This document shows positions 21,247 to 32,800 of a stretch of DNA of 64,000 bases, one piece after another. A program made the position numbers and the translations under genes. Positions within the stretch are counted from its first letter, which is position 1. The number at the start of each line of letters is the position of its first letter. The notes under the pieces were generated by a model that saw only the letters and a program-made list of their open reading frames with translations, ran no database searches and was not told the DNA's origin. Location: contig OY747721.1 in the NCBI GenBank assembly GCA_963556495.2, forward strand, positions 15,525,649 to 15,589,648. The letters are read 5' to 3'. The stretch is from Valencia hispanica. Lineage: Eukaryota > Chordata > Actinopteri > Cyprinodontiformes > Valenciidae.

Positions 21247-22200
21247 CATTCAGAGACATGTTTTCCTTAGCATAGGTCTTATAATAAATTTTCTGGTTTC
21301 TTCATGTTGGAAAATCACGCATTTATATTTCACCGTTTTCTATTGAATGTGCTCACCAAGATTGGGGTTCGAATCCAGCTAAAGCCAACTTTTTGTAATA
21401 CTTATTGTTAAATTAAATAAGCATTGTTTTTGAATGCACACTGTTCCAGTGCTGGTAAAACATACATATGCAATTTGTTGTGTTTTTTGATATTCTTTCA
21501 TAAAACATAATTACCAAAAAGAAAAATTATTATTTAGTAGTTGTATTGCATTTGATCTGATTAAGTATTTTTTTTAGGTTACATTAAAACAAGACACTTG
21601 CAAACCATTAAATGTTAACTAATATGCTGAAAATATCTATCACAAGAACAACAAAATGTACAAATTATCTTTTTATATACAAACGTTATTGCTGCAGTGT
21701 ACTTATGAAGTAATGTTACATGAAGGTAAAAGTCAAAAAGCAATCACTTCCCAATTTGTTTTTTATTTTACAACCATGCCAACAGTACAGTAATATTGAA
21801 ATGTTAAACATGTTTTTAGAAATAAATACTTGCCAATTTTTTAATTTACAACCATGCCAACAGAACAGTAATATTAAAATGTTAAATAACATGTTTTAAA
21901 AAACTAAATAAAATGAAATAAAATAAAAACAAGAAATTAAAAGTTACATACAATGTTAAACAACATTGTAATGTTTACAAAATTATCTGTTAAATAGGCA
22001 CACACGACATATTACATTGTGCATTTTTACCTGTTGTCCGAAAATACAGTAAAAGTTACCTAAAAATTCGCTGTCCGACGTTAAAAAAAGTGAGTGATGC
22101 TCGACATCTACTGAACTTGTTGACCTCTGAAACGCTCGACGAATAAGTCATTACTTCGAAAAACTTTCGGCTCAGTTCGGCAACTTGACTGACAGTTCGC
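21247..22200. other. AT-rich intergenic stretch with a ~80-bp tandem duplication
   Basis: Two imperfect copies of 'ccaattt...tacaaccatgccaacagNacagtaatatt.aaatgttaaa' lie at about 21752-21820 and 21834-21900. A consensus Pol III B-box sits at 21366-21376. Otherwise nothing is recognised. Confidence 0.5.
21366..21376 (+). promoter_or_regulatory. Isolated Pol III B-box match
   Basis: GGTTCGAATCC matches the TFIIIC B-box consensus at every position. It is flanked by bases that could form a weak T-arm stem, and a T5 run follows at 21386-21390. No convincing A-box or full tRNA fold is present. It may be a tRNA or SINE relic, or a TFIIIC-only site. Confidence 0.4.
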
Positions 22201-22240
22201 TAGTAAGGCGCAAACTTAACTTCAACATTTCCTTATACCT

Positions 22241-22327
22241 ATTGGTCAAATGTAGAACATTTCAAGAAAATGTTAAAATTGCGCTCTCTGATTGGCTACA
22301 AATGTTAAAGCGGTTCAACGTGATTGG
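22241..22327 (-). promoter_or_regulatory. Three inverted CCAAT boxes (ATTGG)
   Basis: ATTGG motifs begin at 22241, 22291 and 22323; the last two read GATTGGCT, the classic NF-Y context. Spacings are 50 and 32 bases. The cluster lies 145-230 bases upstream of the tRNA-Leu gene and 1.5 kb upstream of the polr3e start codon. It may belong to a Pol II promoter in this area, which is an inference. Confidence 0.4.
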
Positions 22328-22470
22328 CTGTGTCGTTCAACATTCTTCAACATTATCCCGATATTGTCAGACGATCCTTCGGCAGCTGTCACAGAATCGA
22401 GGAAATCAGAATATTTCACATACTCTTTGTTGCGAGAATTTTTACTGGTGTGTTGCACTTGGCTATAGAA

Positions 22471-22552
22471 GGTAGCGTGGCCGAGCGGTCTAAGGCGCTG
22501 GATTAAGGCTCCAGTCTCTTCGGGGGCGTGGGTTCGAATCCCACCGCTGCCA
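22471..22552 (+). tRNA. tRNA-Leu (anticodon AAG)
   Basis: This 82-nt class II tRNA has a 7-bp acceptor stem (GGTAGCG / CGCTGCC with the discriminator base A), an intact A-box (TGGCCGAGCGG) and an intact B-box (GGTTCGAATCC). The anticodon stem CTGGA/TCCAG holds the loop TTAAGGC, so the anticodon is AAG. The long variable arm expected for leucine is present. No intron and no encoded CCA are seen. A TTTT terminator follows at 22559-22562. It reads as a perfect functional gene and is not a SINE head. It lies 1.29 kb upstream of the polr3e start codon, in the same orientation. Confidence 0.97.
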
Positions 22553-22558
22553 GTAATC

Positions 22559-22562
22559 TTTT
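22559..22562 (+). terminator. Pol III T4 terminator of tRNA-Leu
   Basis: The first run of four T residues after the tRNA, 7 bases past its 3' end, is the normal Pol III stop signal. Confidence 0.85.
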
Positions 22563-22679
22563 GTGTCTTACGTCTGCATTGTCTTATTCCATGGCAGTCA
22601 ACCAATTACAGTAGAAATACCTGCACAGTTAAAACATCAGCTGTATTTTTTTTTATCGTATATTAACATATCGCTCAGT

Positions 22680-23150
22680 GTGTGTAGTTTTTTTGTACTG
22701 AAATTAGCCACCCCCTCCTCCCCACGTGTCGTCTGCGCTGACTCAACATGGTACCTTTAGCCCAATAGTTAACTTCAGCTGCCTGAGTTGTGCTGCTCTG
22801 CACACTCGTTTTCCCCCCACTGATGTGACTGTTTAAACGGAACGGTGAAGTGTGCAGGTGGGTGTTCATTGTCTCCTTGTGTGGCTCCCATTTTCGTAAA
22901 GATGTGTTAAACTCCGGCCCGAAGACTGACCACTATTTTGTCTAGCATGTGTCTTTTAGCACGCCTGGCTAAAGCTACTGTGTTGCTAGGCTAGCTGCTA
23001 CCCGGCTAACGTTCGTAGCTTATCCGCATACAGGAACTTGTTACGTTAAACTTGTAGCGCTTTGTCCCACTTTTTACTTTTGCTTGCATAATTTTTAGTA
23101 TTTACTATTTTGATATATATGTGGAGGCCCAGTGATCAGTTCATGAGGGG
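22680..23150 (+). promoter_or_regulatory. polr3e: Candidate polr3e promoter and 5' non-coding exon region
   Basis: The first coding exon of polr3e opens with a splice acceptor at 23767, so a non-coding first exon must lie upstream. This stretch is less AT-rich than its surroundings. It contains CACGTG (22721-22726 region) and a CTCCCATTTTCG segment near 22885 that resembles YY1-type initiator sequence. Exact transcription start and donor sites could not be fixed by eye. Confidence 0.35.
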
Positions 23151-23383
23151 TTTCTGCTAGCTTGGTAAAGAAGCTAACGCATCTAAACACTGGCTTTTTA
23201 AACAAATTGCTGTCTGCGGTGGGTGTTTCATCGGAATTAATTTACTGTTTTATTGGCCTGTTGGACAGTTTTCACTACAAGAGAGAAAACGCATGTTACT
23301 GGAGTGGATTGCTTTGCGTTTCATCATGTTACCTGGACAGTGTCAGTGAAAGCATCATCTGACAGCCTGCTTGTTTAACTCAA

Positions 23384-23745
23384 AATTACTTTATTAATCC
23401 CAAATGCAAATTAAATGCTGTTTTAACTCAAAAGGTTATTCAAATAGTAGTTGTAGATGCTGTGGGCAGGAAGGATCTCCTGTAGCGGTCTGTATCACAG
23501 CAAATCTGAAGTAGCCTCCGACTGAAGACACTCTGTTGTACAGCAGTCTCAAGAACAGGATGTTCAGAGTTGTCCATAATATTCTTAATACTATGAAAAA
23601 TCCTTCTTTGCACCATCATCTCAAGTGGTTCCACTGTAGTTCCCGGAACAGAACAAGCCTTTTTTATCAAGCTGTTTTAGCCTTTGTATGTCCCTGGATC
23701 TGATGGCGCTGCGCCAACAGATGATGGCAGAAGAAAGGAATAACT
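23384..23745 (-). mobile_element. Rex/CR1-like LINE 3' fragment
   Basis: The sequence matches the 3' end of the LINE at 40320-43550: tail 'attactttattaatccc', then the end of the RT frame ('ctgtgggcaggaaggatctcctgtagcggtctgtat...' and a degraded 23440-23670 ORF). It is 5'-truncated and antisense to polr3e. It ends about 25-30 bases before the polr3e splice acceptor at 23767. Confidence 0.8.
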
Positions 23746-23839
23746 ATCTTCACGTTTGGTTTTCCAGGTTGGATCTCTCAGGATCGTCTGCCGGTCCTTT
23801 CTGGTGACATCTTTCATCGCCTCGCTCTGTCACATCAAT

Positions 23840-26800
23840 ATGGCTAGTGGTGATGAGGACGATCCTATCATAGAGGAGGTATGTGGTGAAGACAAGAGTT
23901 TTGTAAAGTGTGGCGCCATCAAAAGTCAATGTATTTTAGTAGGATTTCACGTGATTAACCAACACAATGTAGCGCGCAGTTATGAGGTGGTAGGAAAAAT
24001 CTGAAAAGTTTATTGTGTAAATGCATTTAGCATCTTTGAGTCAATAATTTGCAGAACCATCTTTTGGGATATGTCTCTAGGAAGCATCTTAGAAAATCAG
24101 TTTAGTCAGAAATTATCAATAGCTCTGAACATTGACTGGGCCGTTTCAACACTTCCTTATGCATGGATCTAAACCATTGAAGCTCTGGTTGTATGTTTAG
24201 GGTTGTTTTCCTGGTGGAAAGTGAAAGTCCACCTATCTCAAGTCTTTGCAGCCTCTAACCGTTTATATTCCAGAATTGCCCTGTATTCAGCTCCATCCAT
24301 CTTCCCTTTAACTCTGACCAGCTTTTTGAAGAAAAACCTTCCCACTACATAATGCTGCCACTGCCATGTTCCTCTATAATGGTATGTTCAGGTTGATTTG
24401 CAGTGTTAATTTTCCACCACACATAGGAACAAACTTCTGAGGATTTTGGAGAACAGCTTTAATTATCCTGAATTATAAACTAGGAAATGATTGTGCTGGA
24501 TTTTGTTTATGGTTATCAGGGTGAATGGGGGGTTTTCATTTCAGAATTATGTGCTACATTGTCTTGGTCTATCACATAAAACCCCCATAAAATGCATTGT
24601 TTGTGGTTGTAATGGGTTAAAATGTGAAAGTTTAGAGGTTGTGTTGGTACTCTTACAAGGACTTATAGTTTATAGTGCATTAAGATGTTGTTTGGGATAA
24701 ATTTTTTATCAAAGTTGTTCCTTCTGAATTTTGCCGTAGCTGTTTTTGCAGACTGTAATATTTGCTTCCAGAAGTAGCTGGTATTATATATTGTGTTTTT
24801 TGTTAACTTCGTCAGTAGCTGGATTAAAAAGGAATAATAGATGAATGAACTAGTTCTGTTTATGTTTTTCTCCTAGAGTTTATTTTCTGTTCCAACCACA
24901 AGAGTCGTTCTCATTACCACCTATTAACAAGGTTCCTACACATAATGGAAAACTCTTGAATTGGATTTCAATATTTGTATTTCCAGAGTTTAGTCTGTTC
25001 CCCTGTTTAAAAGTTGCATCCAGCTGTTCCTTCTGATATGCAATCAAACCCAAATTTTTGTGTTCAATGCCAACTTCTGTTTCCTGTAGATTGATGTTTA
25101 CCTTTCTAAAAGCCTTGCAGATAAACTGTATCTTCTCCAGGTGAGCTTATGTTTCATTTTACTGCCACTTGTGAATTGCTGTGATTGCTTTTTGCATTTT
25201 TCTGATCCGTCTTTGATGTGTTTGATGTTAAACATTCTAAATATCTGGAGTCGCTCACCTGTTTTTATTTGTCCCAGTACCCTGTGCGACCGGGCACCAT
25301 GACCTACGATGACGTCAACCACCTGTCGGCTAAGATCAAGCCCAAACAACAGAGGGTAAACAGGCCCTTTTGTGACATCCAGTGTTTAATTTGAGTCTTT
25401 TTAGGCCTTTTTGTGTTTTTAGATCCATTTGAGCCTTCTGTTATGCCGTAATCCTTTGCATCCTGGAAAACTATATATATTTGCAGACTTTATTGCCTGT
25501 GCTACTGTCTAAAAGTTGTATACATTAATTTTTCAATCCGTCTGTCCATCCGTTTGTTATCCATTGGTCTGTTTTTACCGTCTATCCGTCAGTTTGTCCA
25601 TCCATTCAGTCCTGCATGATATTAGGAAAAACTTACAATATTAGTAGCAAATATTGCAATGAGGATATGAGTAGCGATATATGCCTATTTTCCTCTTTCT
25701 AGGGCTGGGCGATATGGCTTAATAATAAAATCTACGATCTGTGTCATGCCAAATCCGATTTCCGATTTTTAATTGATTTTATTTTTTTCTCCCTTTCTAT
25801 TCCTGAAAAGGAATTTAAAATGACAGAAAATATTTTTAAAACTTATTTTAATCATCCTTTCTGGGAGTTCACCTGAATTCAAAGTCCAAATAAATGCACA
25901 CTGTTAAACATGAAGGTAGACCTTGGGTGGCTCACATCACTTAGACCTACTGAAACCCTTGGAGTCCATTGGTGAATTTTTTTCCCGGTTTTCTCGATTT
26001 ATCCAAAAATGAAATCTTCATAAACAGAAATTTCGATTAATCGATTTATTGCCCTTCCGTACCTCTTTCCTCTTCTTCTCGTTTGTTCATGTCATTCCGT
26101 GACCTTCAGCAGTCTACACAATGTCAGCGTCTAGTGTGAACATCTAATCCCATGAGTCTCTGCGCAACTAGCTAAATATGATATTAGTACAGCATAATGC
26201 AAGTTCATAACACTTGGAATTTATTATCCAACAGTTATTGCACTCCAAGCAGTCCTTGGCAATATGAATAATACACACACTGATACTGCAATGATTACAT
26301 ATTGCGAAGCCTTAACTCCATTGTTCGTCCGGCCGATAATCTTCTATTTGTAGGTATCTATTCATCTGTCCCTTCATTCCACCGTTCATCCACTCAACAT
26401 CTTTTCTTCCATTTAGACGTCCTTAATTAGTGGGTTTTTTACATAAAAAAAAATATCTATTTGTATCTTAATTATGCTTTAAACATTGGCTAAAAAGAAC
26501 ATCTCTTGAAGAATTTGGGATTAATGAATCTGAGAAAAGTCTTAAAATTTGAAGCTATACAACCTTTGCCTGCTTGTTCCAGTAAGGACGATGCGAGCCA
26601 GCTGATTTTTCTTCAAAGCCCAATTTATTAAAACTTTGGGGACTGATGAAACATGGTCGTACAGGGGATCAAATCCCCGATGAGAGCATGATTTATATCA
26701 GTGGTTCCCCGAACTATTTCTGCTGCCCCCCCCCCCCTTTGGTTTATAAGAAAATATTCACCAAACCTAATATTGCTTTCAATAAATTTTGAATGTGCAC

Positions 26801-29800
26801 AATTGCTTTAAAACATAAAGAACATTTGTGAAGGTTGTTTTGCAAAACTGAGGTCTTCAATCAATAGTAACTGATGTGAGCATGCTTTGTTATCTGCCAG
26901 GTGGAGGTGTGTGTTTGTGGAAGTGTGTGTTTGTGGAGGTGTGTGTTTGTGCCCTTTCGTCACTGAATTTGGTTCACTCAACATTGCGTTTCATTAAAAA
27001 CTTGTTGCAGTAAAATTTGTGGCCAAGATCACCGCCCTCTTCCTTCAAAAAGATGTGAATCTCATCTGGCAGTTTAAAGACCCTGGACAGCACCTTCAAA
27101 GATGGCGTTTATCGGTACTCGCTGTGAAACAGAACAGCTGTCTGTCGGAGCCCATTTTCTCGCACAGTACCGCAAAAATTGGGGCTTTGACAGGTCGTGT
27201 TTTGATGTATTGGTTTGATGTATTGGTTGGGGTTGCATTTGAGTCTGTTTCAAACTCACCATTTAAATTGATTTGTTAACAACATTGATATAAGATTTTT
27301 TTTTAAACAAGCATCTTTTTCTCATACTTCTCAGATTGAACTCTTGTCCATACTTCTAAGTGTTTTTGTCTCTGCTGCTTGTCAATCAGCTGGAGCTGGA
27401 AATGGCCATCAACACGATGAGTCCCAACTACTGTCGCAGTAAAGGAGAGCAGATAGCTCTGAATGTGGACGGGACGTCCTATGATGAAACAAACACCTAC
27501 TCGGCGTACGTTGACGGTTAAACCTTAAGATTTGTATCTAAAACAACATTCTGTTGGTTAGTTTCCTGGTCTGATTTTTCTTGTTGTTTTTTCCTCTCCA
27601 GAAAAATGATGGACAAACAGACGTTCTCCTCCATACAGGCCACCACCAACACCTCTAGATATGCGGCTGCTGTGTTTCGCAAAGGTCTGACCTGATTAGC
27701 TGGTTAAACAGCTGCTGAAGTGCTTTACAAAACCATTAATACCTCCTGTGCTTTTGCAAGTTTTATCATGTTTCTAACACAAACCTTAAGTGTTTCACTG
27801 GGATTTTATGACAGACCAGCAGGGTAATTGCATAACTGTGAAGCGGAAGGAAAATTATATCTGGTTTTCTGATTGTACATTTGTTTTCAACTCATTTTAA
27901 TCTAATACTGCAAATTTACCAAGACATGCCCATCCATTCATTATTCTGAGAGGCAGCCAAGGGCTTCCCTGATGACTCTGGAAGAGCTGCAGTAATCCTC
28001 AACCCGGCTGGAAAAATCTACTGACAGGACATCTATCAGTCATGCTCTCTACAAATCTTTTTTTTTTTATGGATGAGCAGTAAGAAGAAAGCCATAAGAA
28101 GTCCTGTTTGCAGTTTTGCAACAAGTTATGAAGGGCAGAGATCCCCTACCCTGGTCTCCAGGGTTCACTGCTGCTGTACACCTAGCTTTAATGATAAACA
28201 GGCTTCTGCAGCAACTGGAGACCTGCTAAGGAGGTAGTGCAGTCATTTAAATTTGTTTCAGGAGAGGGATGACTGTGTTGTATTTGTTTTGCATGTGATA
28301 GTGATGCAGCACAGGATTGTGGCATGTTTAACTGAAGCAAAGAAGCAATGTCAGTGGTGCTGTCGCGTTTACACAGTGTCTAAGCGGATGTAGATATCTG
28401 CCCAAATTTTGATATCGGTCCATCCCTAATGTAGAGGAACACAGCATCCACATTGTTAAGCATGGCGGTGGCAGCATTTTACAGTGGGGATGATTTTATT
28501 GAACAGGAACAAGCTGGTCAAAATTGATGGGGAGTTCGGTAAGAAAACTTGTTAGAGGCTGCCAAATACAAATGCACTGGGTCAGCGGTTCACGTTTTAG
28601 CAGGACGACAACCTGCCAGAGCTACAATAAAGTGTAATTGGAATGTAATTTAGAGACCTGAAAAAGGACTTTCATAGACAATCCCCATCCAGTCTGACAA
28701 AGCTTGAGAAGTTGCGATATTTGGTAAAAAGAATGGCCGAAAATTTTCTGCAAAGCTGATGGAGACCTACGTCAGAAGACTTGCAGCTGAGATTGCAGCG
28801 GGAGAATCCATGCCACGCTTTTCAAGACTGTTTATTAAAAATTAGGAAAACCATGTTTTACTTTTATCTCACAGTTATGTGGTAATTTGTGTTGGTCTGG
28901 CACTTAAAATACCAATAGAATACATTGTATAACACACATGCTCTGATTTATGTTTTGCAAACGGGTTACTCCATTTAGAGATTTACATTTTACCTCTTCA
29001 CCAGTCAGTTTATATTGATGAGTTGGCGTCTTATTCAGCTCAACTTCATGGCTTCAGAATCATCAGAGGCTCTAAGACCCAAAAGCTGAGTTATGTTGTG
29101 TGATTGTTTATTGTTGATGTGAACAGGTGAGCTGCATATCACCCCTCTGACGGGAATACTGCAGATGAGACCCAGCTTCTCTTACTTGGACAAAGCAGAC
29201 AGCAAAACCAGGGAGCGGGAGGCGGCCAATGAAGGTGCCGGTTTTCCACTTAAATTAAACAATTTGCTGCTTTTTTTTATTTTAAAAAAGGTAGAAAAAT
29301 CATGATTAACATTTATTTCTTCTTTGATAAACATATCGTTGAAGTTACTGAAATACAAGTGGCAATAAAGTGACTTTTAATGTTTTCCACCAAGTACCCA
29401 TGCTTACAATATTTCTGTCATAAAGGTTTTTCCCTCATTTAATTAATACAGTTGTAATGTCTGGAGCCTAAAAGGTTTTGGTGTTTTTACACACATTTGA
29501 CCAGAGTTTTTTCCCTGCAGGAGGAGATTCCTCCCAGGATGAAGCTGAGGAGGAAGCCAAAGCAATTACAGTAAATATTTATATTGAAAAACAAAACAGA
29601 GTTCCAATTACATAGACTTTAAGTTCCCATGCAGAAGAAAAGAGAGGATTAGTGAAATTTACTCTGGTCGTGTTTGTCTTCAGGTGAGGTTTGCCCGGCC
29701 CGAGTCCGAGCAGGCTCGACAAAGGAGGATCCAGTCCTACGAGTTCCTGCAAAAGAAGCAAGCCGAGGAGCCATGGATCCACCTGCAGTACCATGGGGCT

Positions 29801-32800
29801 AAGGTAGAGGGATAACTTTCTTCTCGTTTCTTTTCTTTTCTTTTTTGCTGAAATGTTTAATTTTGGTGACTTTGGGATCTTTTGCCTAGGCCTTTCACAA
29901 TAAACAAATTAATGGAATAATACATTTAAAGGTTGAATATGGAACATTTTCATAAAAAGCTATTATAAAAAAAATAAATAATAATACCTCCACGGGTGTT
30001 TCAAATGGTGCAAAATGAAATCATTTTAATTTAAATATAATAAAATATAAATTTTAACGGGCACGACAATGACGTAAAGTTTACACCTACCGCCAGTGCG
30101 GCCGCGGGGTGCCAGATACGGTCTCTATGATCCAACTATGTGGTCGTACAACTTGGCTGGCACTGGGAAAAATGGCTGAGTATGCAAGTCAAGCAGCATC
30201 TTCAGAGCCCTAGAGGAGATATCGTTGTCCGTCTCAGGAGAGGAGTGACCGGAGAAGAACAGAAACTAGAGTAGTTTTAGGGGAAGCCTACACTAGATGG
30301 ACCCACATAAAACATGTCCACGGCGTCAAACACACGCAGAAACGGCGACTTTCCTCCTGGATCGGTAAGCTAAGTCACTTGCTAACTTTAGCTGTCAGTT
30401 AAACTGCTCTTAAATACATTCCTCACTGGACGCAGTTCAGGCTGGTAACTGGGCGTATCAGCAGCGAACCAGGCAACCCAACAGCTGGAATTATTTTTCC
30501 ATTGTTGTAGCTACAACTTAAACCCACTAGATGTCGCTATAGTGTTCAAGTTCCATATCCAACCTTTAAATGATGTCGATAATTTTTTCTGTCACCATAA
30601 TTTTCATTTGCATGCCTGTTTTCCTCGTTTGTCTCCCTCTTTCTACATAGAAGACTGGATGAAAAAAGGCATATATGGTCCATATATCTGTAGTGGCAGA
30701 TTAAAATGGGATGTCTTTGTTGTTTGCACTTTTTGTTTACAAAACTCCTAATAGGTAGTTTTTCATGTTTGTGTGTTTTTTTTTGTTTTTGTCTGAGCTA
30801 AGTGATATTTTTTTGAAGGCCTATTATTAACTGAGTTCACCCATTTTTATTGTTTTGGTTATTAATTTATATTTCAAAGGAAAAAATGTCTTCCACTCGC
30901 AATGGTACATATTCTTTTTAAATGAAAGTTTATTGATCGTTCAAAGTGTGTACATATATTATTACATTGGTTGAAAATGCTCTCAAAACCACAATTGTAT
31001 CGTCCAGCCACATTTGTTATTGTGACAGCCTTCCTTTGCTGTTATGCACATTTCTCACATTTCTCATTATCTGATTCAGGACAGCCGCTCGGATCATGAA
31101 AGGCAGTATCTGTTCTGTCAGTCCGTGGACGCCTCACAAAACTCTGAGCTGGTCAAAACTCCAAAGTGAGTGAAAACAAAACACATTTTATTGAATAGTT
31201 TTTTTCTTCTTTATTCAAAACAAATGTCTAAATTGTTTGGGACTTTATGTTGGGGTTTCCAATCTCTGGTGCTGAGGTCACCGAGGTCATTAAAAAGCTC
31301 CTCGGTGGCAAGGCTCCTGGGGTGGATGAGATTCGCTCGGAGTTCCTAAAGGATCTGGATGTTGTTGTGGGGCTGTGTTGGTTACTGCGGCTCTGCAATA
31401 TTGCGTCAACGTCTGGGGCAGTTCCCTTGGATTGGCAGACCGGGGTGGTGGTCACACTTCTGAGCCTCCCTGGTAAGGTCTATTCAGGGGTTCTGAAGAG
31501 GAGGGTCTGGTGGATAGTCAAACCTCAGATCCAGGAGGAACAATGCTGTTTTCTTCCTGGATGTGGAACACTGGACCAGCTCTACATGAGAATCAGCTCC
31601 TCCAAACCTGAGACCAATGTCTTGAGCCAGGAGACCGTAGAGGGCCTTCTCCAGGTCGGGGATGAGGTCCTGCCCCAAGTGGAGGAGATTAGGAATCTGG
31701 CGGTTATTGTTCATGAAGGAGGGAAAAATGGAGCAGGATATCAACAGGCGGTTTGGTAGGGCATCTGCAGTAATGCAAGCGCTGTACCGGTCTGTCGCGG
31801 TGAAGAGAGATTTACCGGTCGATCTACGTTCCTACCCTCATCTATGGTCACGAGCTCTGGGTGGTGACCGAAAGAACGAGATCACGGATACAAGCGACTG
31901 TAATGAGTTTCCTCCGTAGAGTGTCTGGGCTCTCCCTTAGAGATAGGGTGAGAAGCTCAGTCATCCGGAGGGGGCTCAGAGTAGAGCTGCTGCTCCTCCA
32001 CATCGACAGGAGTCAGTTGAGGTGGCTCGGGCATCTGGTCAGGATGCCTCCTGGACGCCTCCCTGGTGAGGTGTTCCAGGTAAGTCCCAGTGGGGGGAGG
32101 CCCAGAGGAAGACCCAGGACACGTTGGAATGACTATGTTTCTCAGCTGGCCTGGGAGCGCCTTGGGATTCCTCCAGAGGAGCTGGAACAAGTGGATGGGG
32201 AGAGGGAGGTCTGGGTCTCTTTGCATAAGCTGCTGCCCCCGCGACTCGACCCTGGATAAGCGGAAGAAAATGGATGGATGGATGGATAAATTGCTGTGTG
32301 AGAGGCTTTGTTAAAAAATGTGATGTGGCATCTATTCCATAAAGCAGTCAGTATCACTATATTTTAAAGTTTAGACCAGTCTTTAGCTTACATATAAAAT
32401 TAATATAAACAGTAGATAAATCCCTAACCTTTTGTTTGAGTCCATTGTTTTTGCCCCTGTAGTTGGTTTACTTTGGTCTGAATCTCTTGATTACATTGTA
32501 ACTTTTTCTGGTTGTTCGATTTCTTAACCTGTCAGTATAAACGACGCTGCACCATTCAGTCTGATTATTGGTCAGATGTGTCCAAGGTGGGAGAACCAAA
32601 TGTAACCACAGGAGACTGTATTCCCCTTATTAGTATTTTTCTGGATTCTATTTCAGGCAAATTTGTCTGAGAAATATGCTGAAAGGATTTTCTGATGATG
32701 TCTTGAGAGCTGCATAGAGCTTTATGCTTTGCAAAAAAGGCATGCAGCCTTTGTTTCTTGCTCTAGGTAGGGTTGGGTAATTTAAGATTTCTTTTCTAAT

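Noticed and set aside
20223..21249. Several 60-139-codon Pro/Arg- or Gly/Trp-rich ORFs on both strands
   Set aside because: They come from the G-rich LINE 3' UTR, where stops are rare by composition; no domains are seen.
22315..22605. Minus-strand 96-codon ORF containing GGIRTHAPEE
   Set aside because: It is the well-known false peptide produced by reading a tRNA-Leu gene backwards.
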